Positions 8,891 to 17,105 of a stretch of 18,261 bases of DNA are shown here, in pieces. Under the pieces are notes generated by a model. It was not told where the DNA came from. It saw nothing but the letters and a program-made list of their open reading frames with translations, and searched no databases. How positions within the stretch are numbered: position 1 is the first letter of the stretch; every line of letters begins with the position of its first letter. The DNA lies in assembly GCA_964630925.1 (NCBI GenBank), contig CAZVZK010000189.1, positions 1-18,261 of the forward strand. The letters are read 5' to 3'. The position numbers and the translations under genes were made by a program. This stretch comes from RGDT01 sp964630925. Lineage in GTDB: Bacteria > Planctomycetota > Planctomycetia > Gemmatales > Gemmataceae.

Positions 8891-10747
8891 TCAGATGGCC
8901 GCCCTCTCGATCTCCAAGGACCACTTCCGGAGCCGGCCGGTGTCCTGCGCGGCCCGGTCGGCCACCCGCAGCACCCAGGTCCCCTGCATCGGCTGGCCGA
9001 CCAGCGAGCCGAGCTGGCCGGGCTGGTCGGAGTCGTAGGCCATGACCAGGTCGTCCTTGCTCCCGCCCTGCCGCGAGTGCAGCACGGCGCGGCGGCCGGC
9101 CGGCGAGAACATCTCCACCACCAGGTCCCCGACGTAAGTGTGGGCGATGTCCACCGCCACCTTAATGCGCCGCACGATCCCGGAGTCAGCGATGCTGATC
9201 GTGCTGCTGGCGCCGGCCGACCGGTTGTCAGGGATAGGCAGGTCCGGCGCCGCCTCCCCGCGCACGGTCGTCGCGCCCATGGACGCGCCGACGCGGAAGC
9301 GGATGCGCTCGCCCGGCGCCGACACGTCCGACACGACCAGCCCCGAGTCCCGGCCGTCCCACTCCCGGCTGTGGGGGCGGGAGGTGCTCGACAGCACCAC
9401 CCCGCCGGCCGCCCCGAACAGGTCGGCCCCGTCCCCCTGGTTCTGGTTGTCCTCCAGGTCCCGGCGCCCGTCCGCCTGGAGCAGCGCGCACTGGTAGTGG
9501 GCGTCCGCGGTGCCCTGCTGCTGCTCGTTGGAGCCGAGGACATCGCAGTGGTACACCGCCAGCCCGCTGGAGGGGCACGCCCGGTCCAGACCGAGGCGCG
9601 ACCGGTTCTCGACGACGAAATACTCGTTCGGGTTGCCCGTGCGGTACTTCATCACCGTCCCGTAGTCGCCGTGCCGGGCCTCGTACTCCCCCGGCGCGTT
9701 CAGGTCCACCACGGTGTCGCACCAGCCGGCCAGATCACGCAGGTACGCGCAGACCGGTGCGGGGCTGAGCCCCGAGCCGAGGTGGTTGCCCGCCCCCATC
9801 AGGCAGTAGTAGCCGATCCCCGCGCTGTCCTGGGTGTCGCCGTCGCGCTCGCCGTAGTCGTACATGTCCGGGAAGCGGCAGAGCAGGTGCCCGTTCTCGT
9901 GGCAGAACGTGCCGATCGTCAGCTCCGAGGGGCTGCGGCCGAGGCCGGTCAGGAGGTAGAAGTGGGTGCGAAGCCCCCCGACGCGGAGGTCGATCGTGTA
10001 GTTGTGCGGCCAGAGGTCGCCCTGGTAAACGCTCTGGCCGGCGTAGAGGACGTTCAGGGCGTCGATGATCCCCTCGCGCCGGGAGTCGAACTGGGACAGG
10101 TCCAGGCCGGCGGCCACCGCCAACTGGAGCGCCTCCTCGACGAGCAGTTGGTTGACGTAGAACTGCCGGTTCCGGCTGAGGGTGAAGGGCCCCACGACGG
10201 TGTTCGTGTAGTCCAGCCTCCCGTTGGACACCCGCAGGAAGTACTGGCGGACCGAGCTGACGTTCCCGTTGCGCGTGAACGAGTCGCCGTTGGCCATATC
10301 CGTGACGTCGGCGGCCGTGGTGGTGCTGCGGACGTCCTGGAAGTTGACGAGGATGGTCAGCCCGCGGACGGCGCCGAGGGAGAGGCGGCGGCCCTCGAGC
10401 AGCCCCTGGTTGGGGCCGAAGGTGCGGACGATCTCGTTCATGCTCGCCGCGCGAGGGCCGTGGCGCATGTGTTGTGCTTCGATCTTCGCGCGCTTCATCG
10501 CACGCGACTCCTGCAGGTGCCGGACGATGCCCGCCGGCGGCCCCGCGTCGACCGGCACCCCGGTTGAGAGGAACCGGTTGCCGTCAAGCCGGGCGTAGCA
10601 GTAGAGGCCCTTCGGGTCGTCGTAGACGGCCGTGTAGCCGTCGATCGTCTCGTAACGGGCGTAGTGCTCGTCGCCGAACACCCGGAGGCGGACATCAGGC
10701 CCATTCGCCTGAGGGAAGGTCAACAGCTCGCCGAAGATCGCGCTCAT
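8891..10747 (-). CDS. M6-type zinc metalloprotease with C-terminal P/Homo B domain
   Basis: The product has 618 residues. The zinc site is TFCHENGHLLCRFPDMYDYG, with HExxH at 283-287 and Asp294 or Asp297 downstream as the likely third ligand, as in the immune-inhibitor-A-like M6 family. A Met-turn candidate, YYCLMGAG, has Met317. Residues about 500-615 form a proprotein convertase P (Homo B) domain, recognisable from VAVDIAHTYVGDLVVEMFSP and the ending GTWVLRVADRAAQDTGRLRKW. M6 peptidases are usually secreted, but the visible N-terminus, MSAIFGELLTFPQANGPDVR, has no signal peptide. The start at 10747 is supported by GAGGGGAA shortly upstream. A further in-frame extension to about 11119 would overlap the patatin gene and reads as non-coding. 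It sits 203 bp after the membrane patatin and may process a partner protein, which is inference. Confidence 0.9.
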   Translation of the reverse strand: MSAIFGELLTFPQANGPDVRLRVFGDEHYARYETIDGYTAVYDDPKGLYCYARLDGNRFLSTGVPVDAGPPAGIVRHLQESRAMKRAKIEAQHMRHGPRAASMNEIVRTFGPNQGLLEGRRLSLGAVRGLTILVNFQDVRSTTTAADVTDMANGDSFTRNGNVSSVRQYFLRVSNGRLDYTNTVVGPFTLSRNRQFYVNQLLVEEALQLAVAAGLDLSQFDSRREGIIDALNVLYAGQSVYQGDLWPHNYTIDLRVGGLRTHFYLLTGLGRSPSELTIGTFCHENGHLLCRFPDMYDYGERDGDTQDSAGIGYYCLMGAGNHLGSGLSPAPVCAYLRDLAGWCDTVVDLNAPGEYEARHGDYGTVMKYRTGNPNEYFVVENRSRLGLDRACPSSGLAVYHCDVLGSNEQQQGTADAHYQCALLQADGRRDLEDNQNQGDGADLFGAAGGVVLSSTSRPHSREWDGRDSGLVVSDVSAPGERIRFRVGASMGATTVRGEAAPDLPIPDNRSAGASSTISIADSGIVRRIKVAVDIAHTYVGDLVVEMFSPAGRRAVLHSRQGGSKDDLVMAYDSDQPGQLGSLVGQPMQGTWVLRVADRAAQDTGRLRKWSLEIERAAI

Positions 10748-10950
10748 CCTGTTCCCCTCGACTACAACGGTTGTTCTGCACGCAGCAACGGGACAGATTT
10801 CGACTCGGCCATCGCCTTTGCCGCCGGATGCCGCCACTCCGACGCGGCGAAGAAGGTCGCGCTGGCTTCCGTGCGCCGGCGCGGGGAAGTCGGCCGGTTG
10901 AAGCGGTGGGGCGCCTCGTCGCCTCTCCGACCGGTAACGGGAATCTGCCG

Positions 10951-13821
10951 TCAGGCCCCCTTGGCGTTGGCGAGTTCGAACCACTCGTCCAGGGAATTGA
11001 GCGGGTTGGCGTACTCCTTCCGCTCGGCTTCCGGATCCTGGCCCATCCGCAGCGCGTTCTCCTTGTCGGTCCGGTCCTTGTCCTTCCTTGCTCTCTTCGG
11101 GTCCGCGATCCTGTTCCACATTCGGTCAAGGTCCTGCTTCTGCCGCTCGGTCAGGGTCCAACTGAGCGGGACGACCTCGTCCATCGGTTTCTCGGCTTCC
11201 CTCGCCGACTTCTCGTCCTCCTTGAGGCCCCGGTTGTATCCCGCCGGGTCGAACGTGAACTCGACCGCCTTGAAACGCTCCTCCTCGAAACGGTCCTGGG
11301 CGTCGTATTCATCGAACCACTCTCCGTCCTTTACGGCCTCTCGGAATTTCTTAAACACCAAGGAGTTCCGCTCGGCCTGGGAGGCGATCCGGACCATGCC
11401 GAGCGCCTGGAGCGGCCCAAAGGTCGAGTAGGTCCAGCCCATGTCCCCCTGTGCTCTCGCAGGGCAGCCGGCGGTCGGGAACGGCTGAATCCGCACGACC
11501 AGAATCCGATCATATTTCATTGAGAAGGAACCCGGGTCGCCGGCCTTCGGGTCCTTGTCGAAGGCTTGTTTCCGTTTCTTCCACCGCCGCCAGGCTTGCA
11601 TCTCCGCGTCATACAACGCATCGAGTAGGTCCAGGGCCGTCACCGCGCCTTCGTTGTCCGTGTACCCTCCGTCACAGAAGTGGTAGCAATGGGCCTCCGG
11701 CGCGCTCGCTCCCGTCCCGTCGTCCCGCATCGGGCGGCAGATGGGACTGATGTAGGAGAAGGTCGCTGAGAGCCGCACTGCCGTCGAGACCGCGAGGTTG
11801 GAGCGGGGATACAGTTCGACCAGCTCCCTGGCCTCGCTCGGCCCTGGCCAGCGCCCGTTGACGGCCCGCTCCGCCGCCGGCCGGCTCAGGAACGGCCAGA
11901 GTAGCATCCGTTGCCCGGTCTCCGCCACCGTTGCGTTGAACACGGCGATGGGCAAGGTGCCTTTCTCCATCCGTTCGCGGAGGCCCTGCACTTCCTGCTC
12001 CGGCTTCACCCGGCGGTCGTGCATCCGCCAAACGCCCGCCTTGCTGCGGCCAGCGTGCAAGCGTTTCCTCCAGTCTTCCTCGACGCGCGCGCCTCGGTCA
12101 TCCATGGCCCCCGCCAGCGGCGGGAAGATCGTGCGGAGCAGGTCGGGGTAGGCGAAGCCCCACCCCGCCGCCTCCAAACTGGAGCGCGTCGCCAAGTCAA
12201 GGATCGGAGGGACTCCTTGCTCCTTGCCTGCCGGGGGCCCGCCGGCCCCCTTGAGGGGGACCGGGCCGAGCGCCCCCTTGCGGAATCTGGGCTTCCCGAC
12301 CCGCTCTTCCAGGGCGTCCAGGTAGAACATCGTGCCGACACTGCCGCCAGAGACCGCGCTGATGAGCGTAACCGAGTCGCCGAACTTATCGCCGTAGCGA
12401 TTGTTCAGTTCGGTCATCACCTTCGCAGTCCAGGCCGAGGCCTGGATGCCCCCGCCCACCGCCGTCACGCAGACCAGCGTCCGTTGGCCGCCCTTGGAAG
12501 CGGGCAGGGAAGGCCTCATTTCCCGGACGATCTTCGCGAAATCAGGCACGCCCGACAGGATCCTGTCCCTCGCCCGCTCCTCCGTCTCGTCGCCACTCTT
12601 CTCATTGCCCAGGTCAAAATGGTGGTCCGTCCGGTTCACCAGGTACATGAGGACGGAGAAGGCCGCCACGGCCAGGAGCGGGGAGATGTGGTAGCGGTCT
12701 AGCCAGAACGCCAGCCCCTGCATCCCCAGGCCGGCCAGCCCCAATAGCATGAGCAGGAAGAAGAGGGCAGGAAACGCAGAGTCACGGTCGGGCGCTCGGT
12801 GCAGAGAGAAGGCGTAGCCTGTGAAGTAGGCGGCCAGGGCGAGCAGGAGGACCACCGCGAGCTGCGCGTGCCCCCTGGCCAGCCCAGGCGTTCCTGATCC
12901 GTCGGGCTTGGCCTGATAGCCTGGGCCGAATCCACGCAGGTACCAGCCGACCAGGTCCGCGCCTAGCCAGGGCCGGTCACTCCGCCCAGGCAAGGCCTCT
13001 ATGAGCGGGAAAGGGAACAGACCGCGAATCCGCTGCCTGGGCATGACCAGGTATTTCTCCGCTAGCTGGGCTACAGCCAGGATCATGAAGCCGAACGCCA
13101 CGCCGACCGCGAGGGCGGTCCAGAGCCAGAAGGCCGTGCCGCCCTTGAACTCGCCGCCCACCACGTGCCGGTCCTCGACGTTGCCGCGCAGGCAGGCGCA
13201 CGCCAGGGGGAGGCTGATGAGCAGGCACGCCACCCACTCCCAGAGGCTCCACCCGGAACGGGGAGGGTGTGCCGCCGGGGGCGGGTCGAGCGGGTAGCGG
13301 TCCTGGGCGTTATGCTCGGCCACGGCCACCGAGAGGATCGGTACGGCCGCGACCAGCACCGACATCCAGGCGACGTTGAAGAGTTGCCCCGGACCCTGCA
13401 CGGCGAGCAGGCCGCCCAGCATGCTCGGGGCGGCGACCGTGCCCAACGGGACAAGGGCCAGCGGGACGGCGGCCAGGAGGAGCGCATACCGGTTCAGGAA
13501 GAGCAAGTGCAGCGTCCGCTGCAAGCCGAGCATCCTGTTAACCCAGGGGAGGGACAGGGCGGCGGCGAGTGCCGCGAGGGAAACGGCGAACGGGATTGCC
13601 GGGTGCAGGTCGATGAAGGACGGCACGGTCGGGCGCGCCTCGGCACAAGGATCCTCGGGCAGGCCCGTCCAGAAGCTCCCCATCGCCAGAACGGCGAGAA
13701 GGCCGAAGATCGCCGCTTCCAAGGCAAGCACGTAGGCCATCCTCGTGCCGAGCCAATCCGGGTGAGGCGCCGGGCCAGGGTGAGGGTCCGCGGGCAGGGC
13801 GGGGGCGGGCGGGGCAGTCAT
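10951..13821 (-). CDS. Membrane patatin-like protein with N-terminal nine-span domain
   Basis: The product has 956 residues. The first 400 are strongly hydrophobic, with about nine spans (near 28-48, 74-92, 111-129, 148-168, 195-210, 231-252, 319-338, 351-371, 380-396). A patatin-type catalytic domain follows: glycine loop AVGGGIQASAW (GGG 456-458), nucleophile block LISAVSGGSVG (Ser491) and Asp block HFCDGGYTDNEGA (Asp717). The C-terminal 230 residues are charged. The domain order differs from the other two patatins here, where membrane spans are inside the catalytic domain. The expected activity is lipid acyl hydrolysis at the cytoplasmic membrane; the substrate is unknown. It is the first gene of the minus-strand block and is transcribed away from the FHA-LuxR gene. 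ATG 13821 begins a long proline-rich lead; Met28 just before span 1 is a less likely alternative. The ribosome site is weak. Confidence 0.9.
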   Translation of the reverse strand: MTAPPAPALPADPHPGPAPHPDWLGTRMAYVLALEAAIFGLLAVLAMGSFWTGLPEDPCAEARPTVPSFIDLHPAIPFAVSLAALAAALSLPWVNRMLGLQRTLHLLFLNRYALLLAAVPLALVPLGTVAAPSMLGGLLAVQGPGQLFNVAWMSVLVAAVPILSVAVAEHNAQDRYPLDPPPAAHPPRSGWSLWEWVACLLISLPLACACLRGNVEDRHVVGGEFKGGTAFWLWTALAVGVAFGFMILAVAQLAEKYLVMPRQRIRGLFPFPLIEALPGRSDRPWLGADLVGWYLRGFGPGYQAKPDGSGTPGLARGHAQLAVVLLLALAAYFTGYAFSLHRAPDRDSAFPALFFLLMLLGLAGLGMQGLAFWLDRYHISPLLAVAAFSVLMYLVNRTDHHFDLGNEKSGDETEERARDRILSGVPDFAKIVREMRPSLPASKGGQRTLVCVTAVGGGIQASAWTAKVMTELNNRYGDKFGDSVTLISAVSGGSVGTMFYLDALEERVGKPRFRKGALGPVPLKGAGGPPAGKEQGVPPILDLATRSSLEAAGWGFAYPDLLRTIFPPLAGAMDDRGARVEEDWRKRLHAGRSKAGVWRMHDRRVKPEQEVQGLRERMEKGTLPIAVFNATVAETGQRMLLWPFLSRPAAERAVNGRWPGPSEARELVELYPRSNLAVSTAVRLSATFSYISPICRPMRDDGTGASAPEAHCYHFCDGGYTDNEGAVTALDLLDALYDAEMQAWRRWKKRKQAFDKDPKAGDPGSFSMKYDRILVVRIQPFPTAGCPARAQGDMGWTYSTFGPLQALGMVRIASQAERNSLVFKKFREAVKDGEWFDEYDAQDRFEEERFKAVEFTFDPAGYNRGLKEDEKSAREAEKPMDEVVPLSWTLTERQKQDLDRMWNRIADPKRARKDKDRTDKENALRMGQDPEAERKEYANPLNSLDEWFELANAKGA

Positions 13822-14163
13822 GGTGCTCAGCCTCGGGCAGGATGAATGGGATGAAGGACGCGGAAAGCGACACCAACAGGCAAGGCCGCTGCCAGGGTTG
13901 GGCAGGCGCTGCTGGGCGAGAGGCGCCCAGGAGCGGCTACCCAGGGCGTTGTCGGCCCTTGAAGGCGCTGGTGCGAAAGGCCCAGACCAACAGCGTCGGC
14001 GGACCCACTCACCAACGGATACTAGCCGTCAGGCAGCCCGAATCCATGATCTGTTCAGACTACCCGGTTCGAGCTGGCCTGTTGCGCATGGCCGTAGCCG
14101 CTCGCCGACCTTCCGTTACACTAACCTCACGTTCAGGGCACAATCCCATCACGGTGGTGCACC
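13822..14163. promoter_or_regulatory. Divergent intergenic region between the patatin operon and the FHA-LuxR gene
   Basis: This 342-bp stretch lies between the starts of two diverging transcription units, so it must hold the promoter for the regulator gene and probably the one for the minus-strand operon. Open frames crossing it have no recognisable protein content. The clearest structure is a perfect 7-bp inverted repeat at 13912-13930. TACACT at 14117-14122 could be a -10 box for the plus strand, but I find no well-spaced -35, so I do not call exact promoters. Confidence 0.55.
13912..13930. promoter_or_regulatory. Inverted repeat in divergent promoter region
   Basis: CTGGGCG and CGCCCAG form a perfect 7-bp stem around the loop AGAGG. 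It lies about 90 bp before the start of the membrane patatin and 234 bp before the FHA-LuxR start. There is no T-run, so it is not a typical terminator. It could be an operator or a leader hairpin of the patatin mRNA. In such GC-rich DNA a 7-bp stem can also arise by chance. Confidence 0.35.
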
Positions 14164-14769
14164 ATGGCCCGCCCCGTTGCCCTCCTGCGGCTGCCGGATT
14201 TCTACAGCTCTGTCCTGATCATACCGTTCGGCCGTGAGTGCTCCCTCGGCCGGTCCTCCGAGTGCGACCTCGTCATCGACGACTCGTCAGTGTCACGGCG
14301 GCATGCGTCCCTCTTGGTGGATGGGGCGGGCCTCCGGATCACCGACCTGGCCAGCCTGAACGGCACGTACGTCGACGGGGTGCGCGTCGCCGGCGCGGCG
14401 GTGGCGGCGGTCGAGAGCCGTATCCGCTTCGCCGGCTTGGAATTCCTGGTGGCCGGCCCCAGGCACTGCGAGCCGGACTCGAGCCGGGCGACCGACAAGC
14501 CGCGGCCGCCGGCCCTTTCGGCCGCGGGCAATGCGGGAAGCGTCGTGCTGACCGCGGCGCAGCAGCGCGTCTTCACTCTCCTCGTGGCCGGCCTGCCGGA
14601 GAAGCGGATCGCTTCGCGGCTTGATCTCAGCCCCTGCACCGTCCACAACCACGTCGTCGCGATCTACCGGGCGTACCGGGTCCATTCCCGGGCCGAACTG
14701 CTCGTCCTCGCCCTGTCGGGCCAGGATGCCCTGATGCACGGCCAGCAATCGCGCGTGGGCGGGGTTTAG
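14164..14769 (+). CDS. FHA domain - LuxR-type HTH transcriptional regulator
   Basis: The product has 201 residues in two domains. Residues about 5-95 form an FHA domain with the hallmark residues CSLGRSSECDLVIDD (Gly29-Arg30), SRRH (44-47) and LASLNGTYVDG (Asn66-Gly67-Thr68). FHA domains bind phosphothreonine peptides. A linker rich in Pro and Ala follows. Residues about 128-185 are a LuxR/GerE-type helix-turn-helix with the pattern LTAAQQRVFTLLVAGLPEK, then ASRLDLSPCTVHNHVVAIYR. No receiver or ligand-binding domain is present. This predicts a DNA-binding regulator controlled by a Ser/Thr kinase encoded elsewhere. It is divergent from the minus-strand operon and upstream of the third patatin, so it is a candidate regulator of both, although no binding site is shown. 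A GGTGG tract a few bases before the ATG may serve as ribosome site. Confidence 0.9.
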   Translation: MARPVALLRLPDFYSSVLIIPFGRECSLGRSSECDLVIDDSSVSRRHASLLVDGAGLRITDLASLNGTYVDGVRVAGAAVAAVESRIRFAGLEFLVAGPRHCEPDSSRATDKPRPPALSAAGNAGSVVLTAAQQRVFTLLVAGLPEKRIASRLDLSPCTVHNHVVAIYRAYRVHSRAELLVLALSGQDALMHGQQSRVGGV

Positions 14770-15128
14770 CCAGCGACCGGGGGCGGCGGGACGGGCGACC
14801 CTCCCCCGTGCGAACGCCTGGGTTGCAGTAGTTCCAGGGAATGCGCTTCGACATCGATGACCCGCGCCATTCCTGCGGCCTTGGCGAAGTCGCGGGCCGC
14901 CTTGCGCATCGACGCCGAAGTGTAGGCCCAATTCGCCCAGGCCGACCGCAAAGAGCCAATGCCTCTGCCCGAAGCGCAGGCGACCTTGCAGAACTACCGC
15001 TGAAGTCACCTGTTTCAGTTGCTTGGCGTCGCGGCTTGTCGGCAGCACCCGTACCGATACAATCCAAGCTAGCTAGACACCAACCAGCGAATTCGTACAT
15101 CCAGACAATACTCCTCGAGAGGTGTACC
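14770..15128. other. Intergenic stretch between the regulator and the third patatin gene
   Basis: No convincing gene is present in these 359 bp. Just after the regulator stop, CGGGGG (14778-14783) can pair with CCCCCG (14803-14808) around a 19-base loop, but there is no T-run, so a terminator is doubtful. On the minus strand about 14766-14951 the codons look fairly coding-like, but only a TTG start is available and no family is recognised; it could be a remnant. The right part becomes AT-richer and holds the promoter candidate for the patatin gene. Confidence 0.5.
15036..15063 (+). promoter_or_regulatory. Candidate sigma-70-like promoter for the third patatin gene
   Basis: TTGTCG (15036-15041) and TACAAT (15058-15063) are separated by 16 bp and match the housekeeping -35/-10 consensus at 4 of 6 and 5 of 6 positions. 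The patatin ATG is 65 bp downstream, and GAGAGG lies just before it. An 8-bp palindrome, AGCTAGCT (15067-15074), immediately follows the -10 box and could be an operator half, or chance. The call is from pattern only. Confidence 0.45.
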
Positions 15129-17105
15129 ATGTCGCGGCTGACTGGCCCGGATTACGAAGAATTGGCCCGGCTGAACGGCCTGGGCATTCGTCGGTTAGCA
15201 TTGTCAGGGGGCGGGTTTCGTGCGACCCTCTTCCACCTGGGTGTAATCCGGTACCTCTGTGAGACAGACCAGTTAAAGCAGGTCAAGGAGGTAGCCTCCG
15301 TATCGGGCGGCAGCATCCTGGCCGCCCATCTAGTCCTGAACTGGGACGACTACATTGACCCGGTCAAATTCCCAAGAGCGGCGAAGAGGCTCATCGAATT
15401 TGTTCGGACCGACACCCGGAGCCGCGTGTTCATTCGGTGGCTGACGTGGATCGTCGTGCCGGGGGTGGTACTCCCGCTGTGTTGCCTGCTCGGCGCGTGT
15501 CTGCTCCCGCTGCATTGGTTGATGGCAACGAGCGTGGCATTTGTCTCACTGGTTGCGGCCGTGATGATTTCGGTCATGCGGTGGTTTGGCAGGATTGATC
15601 TCCTGGCTGACCAGTACGAGCGACTTTATGACAAGGCGGACCTCGCCAGTCTTGCTACTCCAGACAATGCCAGTCCTCGCCCTCTTTTGTACATCGTGGC
15701 TACCACTCTGACTACCGGGGATCTCTGCTGTTTTCACAAGGATGGTTTCGTCTGGGCACGCCGCCCGCCCCCAGGGAAGACCCCAGACCCTCCCGAGTTG
15801 ATCCGTTATACGAAATACTCAGTCGCCCGAGCGGTGGCCGCCTCCTCGGCGTTTCCCCCAGCCTTCGCGCCAGTCCCTCTCCATGCGCAGGATCTCGGCA
15901 GAGACCCCGGCCAAGGCTTCCCGGAGACGATGCACCTCACGGATGGAGGCGTCTATGACAACCTCGGGCTGGCGGCGTTACGGGTATTCGGGGATGCTGG
16001 TGTGGAAGGCGATCTGCTGATCAGCGACGCTGAGCAGCCATTTGGCTGGGGGCTGCACGATAACTACTCCTGGCTGCCAACGCGGGTGAACCGTTCGACC
16101 GACATACTCATGAACCGTGTGAGCGTGAACGAACCTGTCCCGCCCGCATACCGCGTGAGGCGGGTCCGTCTGCAGGATCGGATGAAGGGCCAGCCGCCAG
16201 ACGACGGAATTCAGGAGCGGACGGAGCACGTACGCACTGACCTGAATTCATTCTCCGCTGCGGAGATCCAAGTGCTCGTTCACCGCGGCTATGCAAGGGC
16301 TCGCATGGTTTTCGGATGCCCGATGGATAAGGCTCCAAATTCGCGGATTGTATTCTCCGCCGGTGACATCCCCTACGTTGAACCGAAACAGCTACAGGAA
16401 GGTGACGGTCCAGATCTCAAGCCGCGATGGCTTCCCTTCTCCAAGGCCGAACTTGAGGGGCAGTCCGCGAAGCACCAACTCGCTGAATCCAACAAGCAAC
16501 CGATCCTCAAGCCATTCCTGCTCTCTCCGGTGGTCTGGGGCGGGTGGGTGATGCCTCCTCTCTTGGTCGTTGCGTTTGCCGCAGGCTGGTCGTGGCTCGC
16601 CCAGCCTGCGCTGCCGACAGGGCTGGTGTTCACCGACTACCACCCCCACGCGAAATTTGAGCAGAAAGAGCAGCCGCTGGTTACCGAGATCCTGTTTAAC
16701 GTGCCGAAAGGGACCGTTCCGTTTGCGGTCAAGAGTCGTCCGCTTGGTGAGGCGGTCCCGCGAGGGCACTTTGATCTTGCACGGCCTGTCGCGGACTCGC
16801 GATGTACCTTTACCTCGCTTCCGGCCGGCCACAAGCCACACGTCATCCTTGTGCGAGCATCCAAAGCTGGCGAACCCGGCTTTTACCGCGTCCTTGAGGT
16901 AAAGGAAGGGAGAAAACGGGAGAACGGGAAGGAAGGCGAGAGGCATCTGTGGTTCAGCCTCAAGGATGTGCTACCAGATGACCGCGTCGTGATATTCGGG
17001 GCGATCAACATCGGTGCCGAACTACCGGAGGCTCCGCAAGAGCGGCGGGCCGCGATCTTGAAACTGATGTCCCTGAAGGTGGAACATGACAAGCAGGGCA
17101 AGTGA
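15129..17105 (+). CDS. Patatin-like phospholipase with membrane hairpin and C-terminal exported domain
   Basis: The product has 658 residues. The patatin blocks are LALSGGGFRATLFHLGV (GGG 27-29), nucleophile block VASVSGGSILA (Ser59) and Asp block LTDGGVYDNLG (Asp272). Two hydrophobic spans (about 103-128 and 131-150) lie between the Ser and Asp blocks and would form a hairpin, keeping both catalytic residues on the cytoplasmic side. A third span (about 466-490) leads to a C-terminal domain of about 165 residues, predicted to be outside the membrane, with no family I recognise. This suggests a membrane lipid hydrolase linked to an external sensing or binding domain, which is inference. ATG 15129 is chosen because GAGAGG precedes it and the sequence upstream in frame is not protein-like. 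The next gene starts inside its last 20 bp, so the two are probably translated together. Confidence 0.9.
   Translation: MSRLTGPDYEELARLNGLGIRRLALSGGGFRATLFHLGVIRYLCETDQLKQVKEVASVSGGSILAAHLVLNWDDYIDPVKFPRAAKRLIEFVRTDTRSRVFIRWLTWIVVPGVVLPLCCLLGACLLPLHWLMATSVAFVSLVAAVMISVMRWFGRIDLLADQYERLYDKADLASLATPDNASPRPLLYIVATTLTTGDLCCFHKDGFVWARRPPPGKTPDPPELIRYTKYSVARAVAASSAFPPAFAPVPLHAQDLGRDPGQGFPETMHLTDGGVYDNLGLAALRVFGDAGVEGDLLISDAEQPFGWGLHDNYSWLPTRVNRSTDILMNRVSVNEPVPPAYRVRRVRLQDRMKGQPPDDGIQERTEHVRTDLNSFSAAEIQVLVHRGYARARMVFGCPMDKAPNSRIVFSAGDIPYVEPKQLQEGDGPDLKPRWLPFSKAELEGQSAKHQLAESNKQPILKPFLLSPVVWGGWVMPPLLVVAFAAGWSWLAQPALPTGLVFTDYHPHAKFEQKEQPLVTEILFNVPKGTVPFAVKSRPLGEAVPRGHFDLARPVADSRCTFTSLPAGHKPHVILVRASKAGEPGFYRVLEVKEGRKRENGKEGERHLWFSLKDVLPDDRVVIFGAINIGAELPEAPQERRAAILKLMSLKVEHDKQGK

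Noticed and set aside
8738..10567. A 609-codon plus-strand frame opposite the M6 protease
   Set aside because: Antisense to a gene with HExxH and P-domain motifs; no protein-like features.
14778..14808. Possible terminator after the FHA-LuxR gene
   Set aside because: The stem is only 6 bp with a 19-base loop and no following T-run.
14766..14951. Short minus-strand frame with fairly coding-like codons (includes ARVIDVEAHSLELLQ)
   Set aside because: Only a TTG start, no family recognised, and it lies in an intergenic gap; it may be a remnant but cannot be supported as a gene.
871..17105. CBASS-type or other phage defence with patatin effectors
   Set aside because: CBASS patatins need a nucleotidyltransferase partner and are compact soluble effectors. 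No cyclase, sensor, nuclease or defence partner is present, and the neighbours are redox and secreted proteins.
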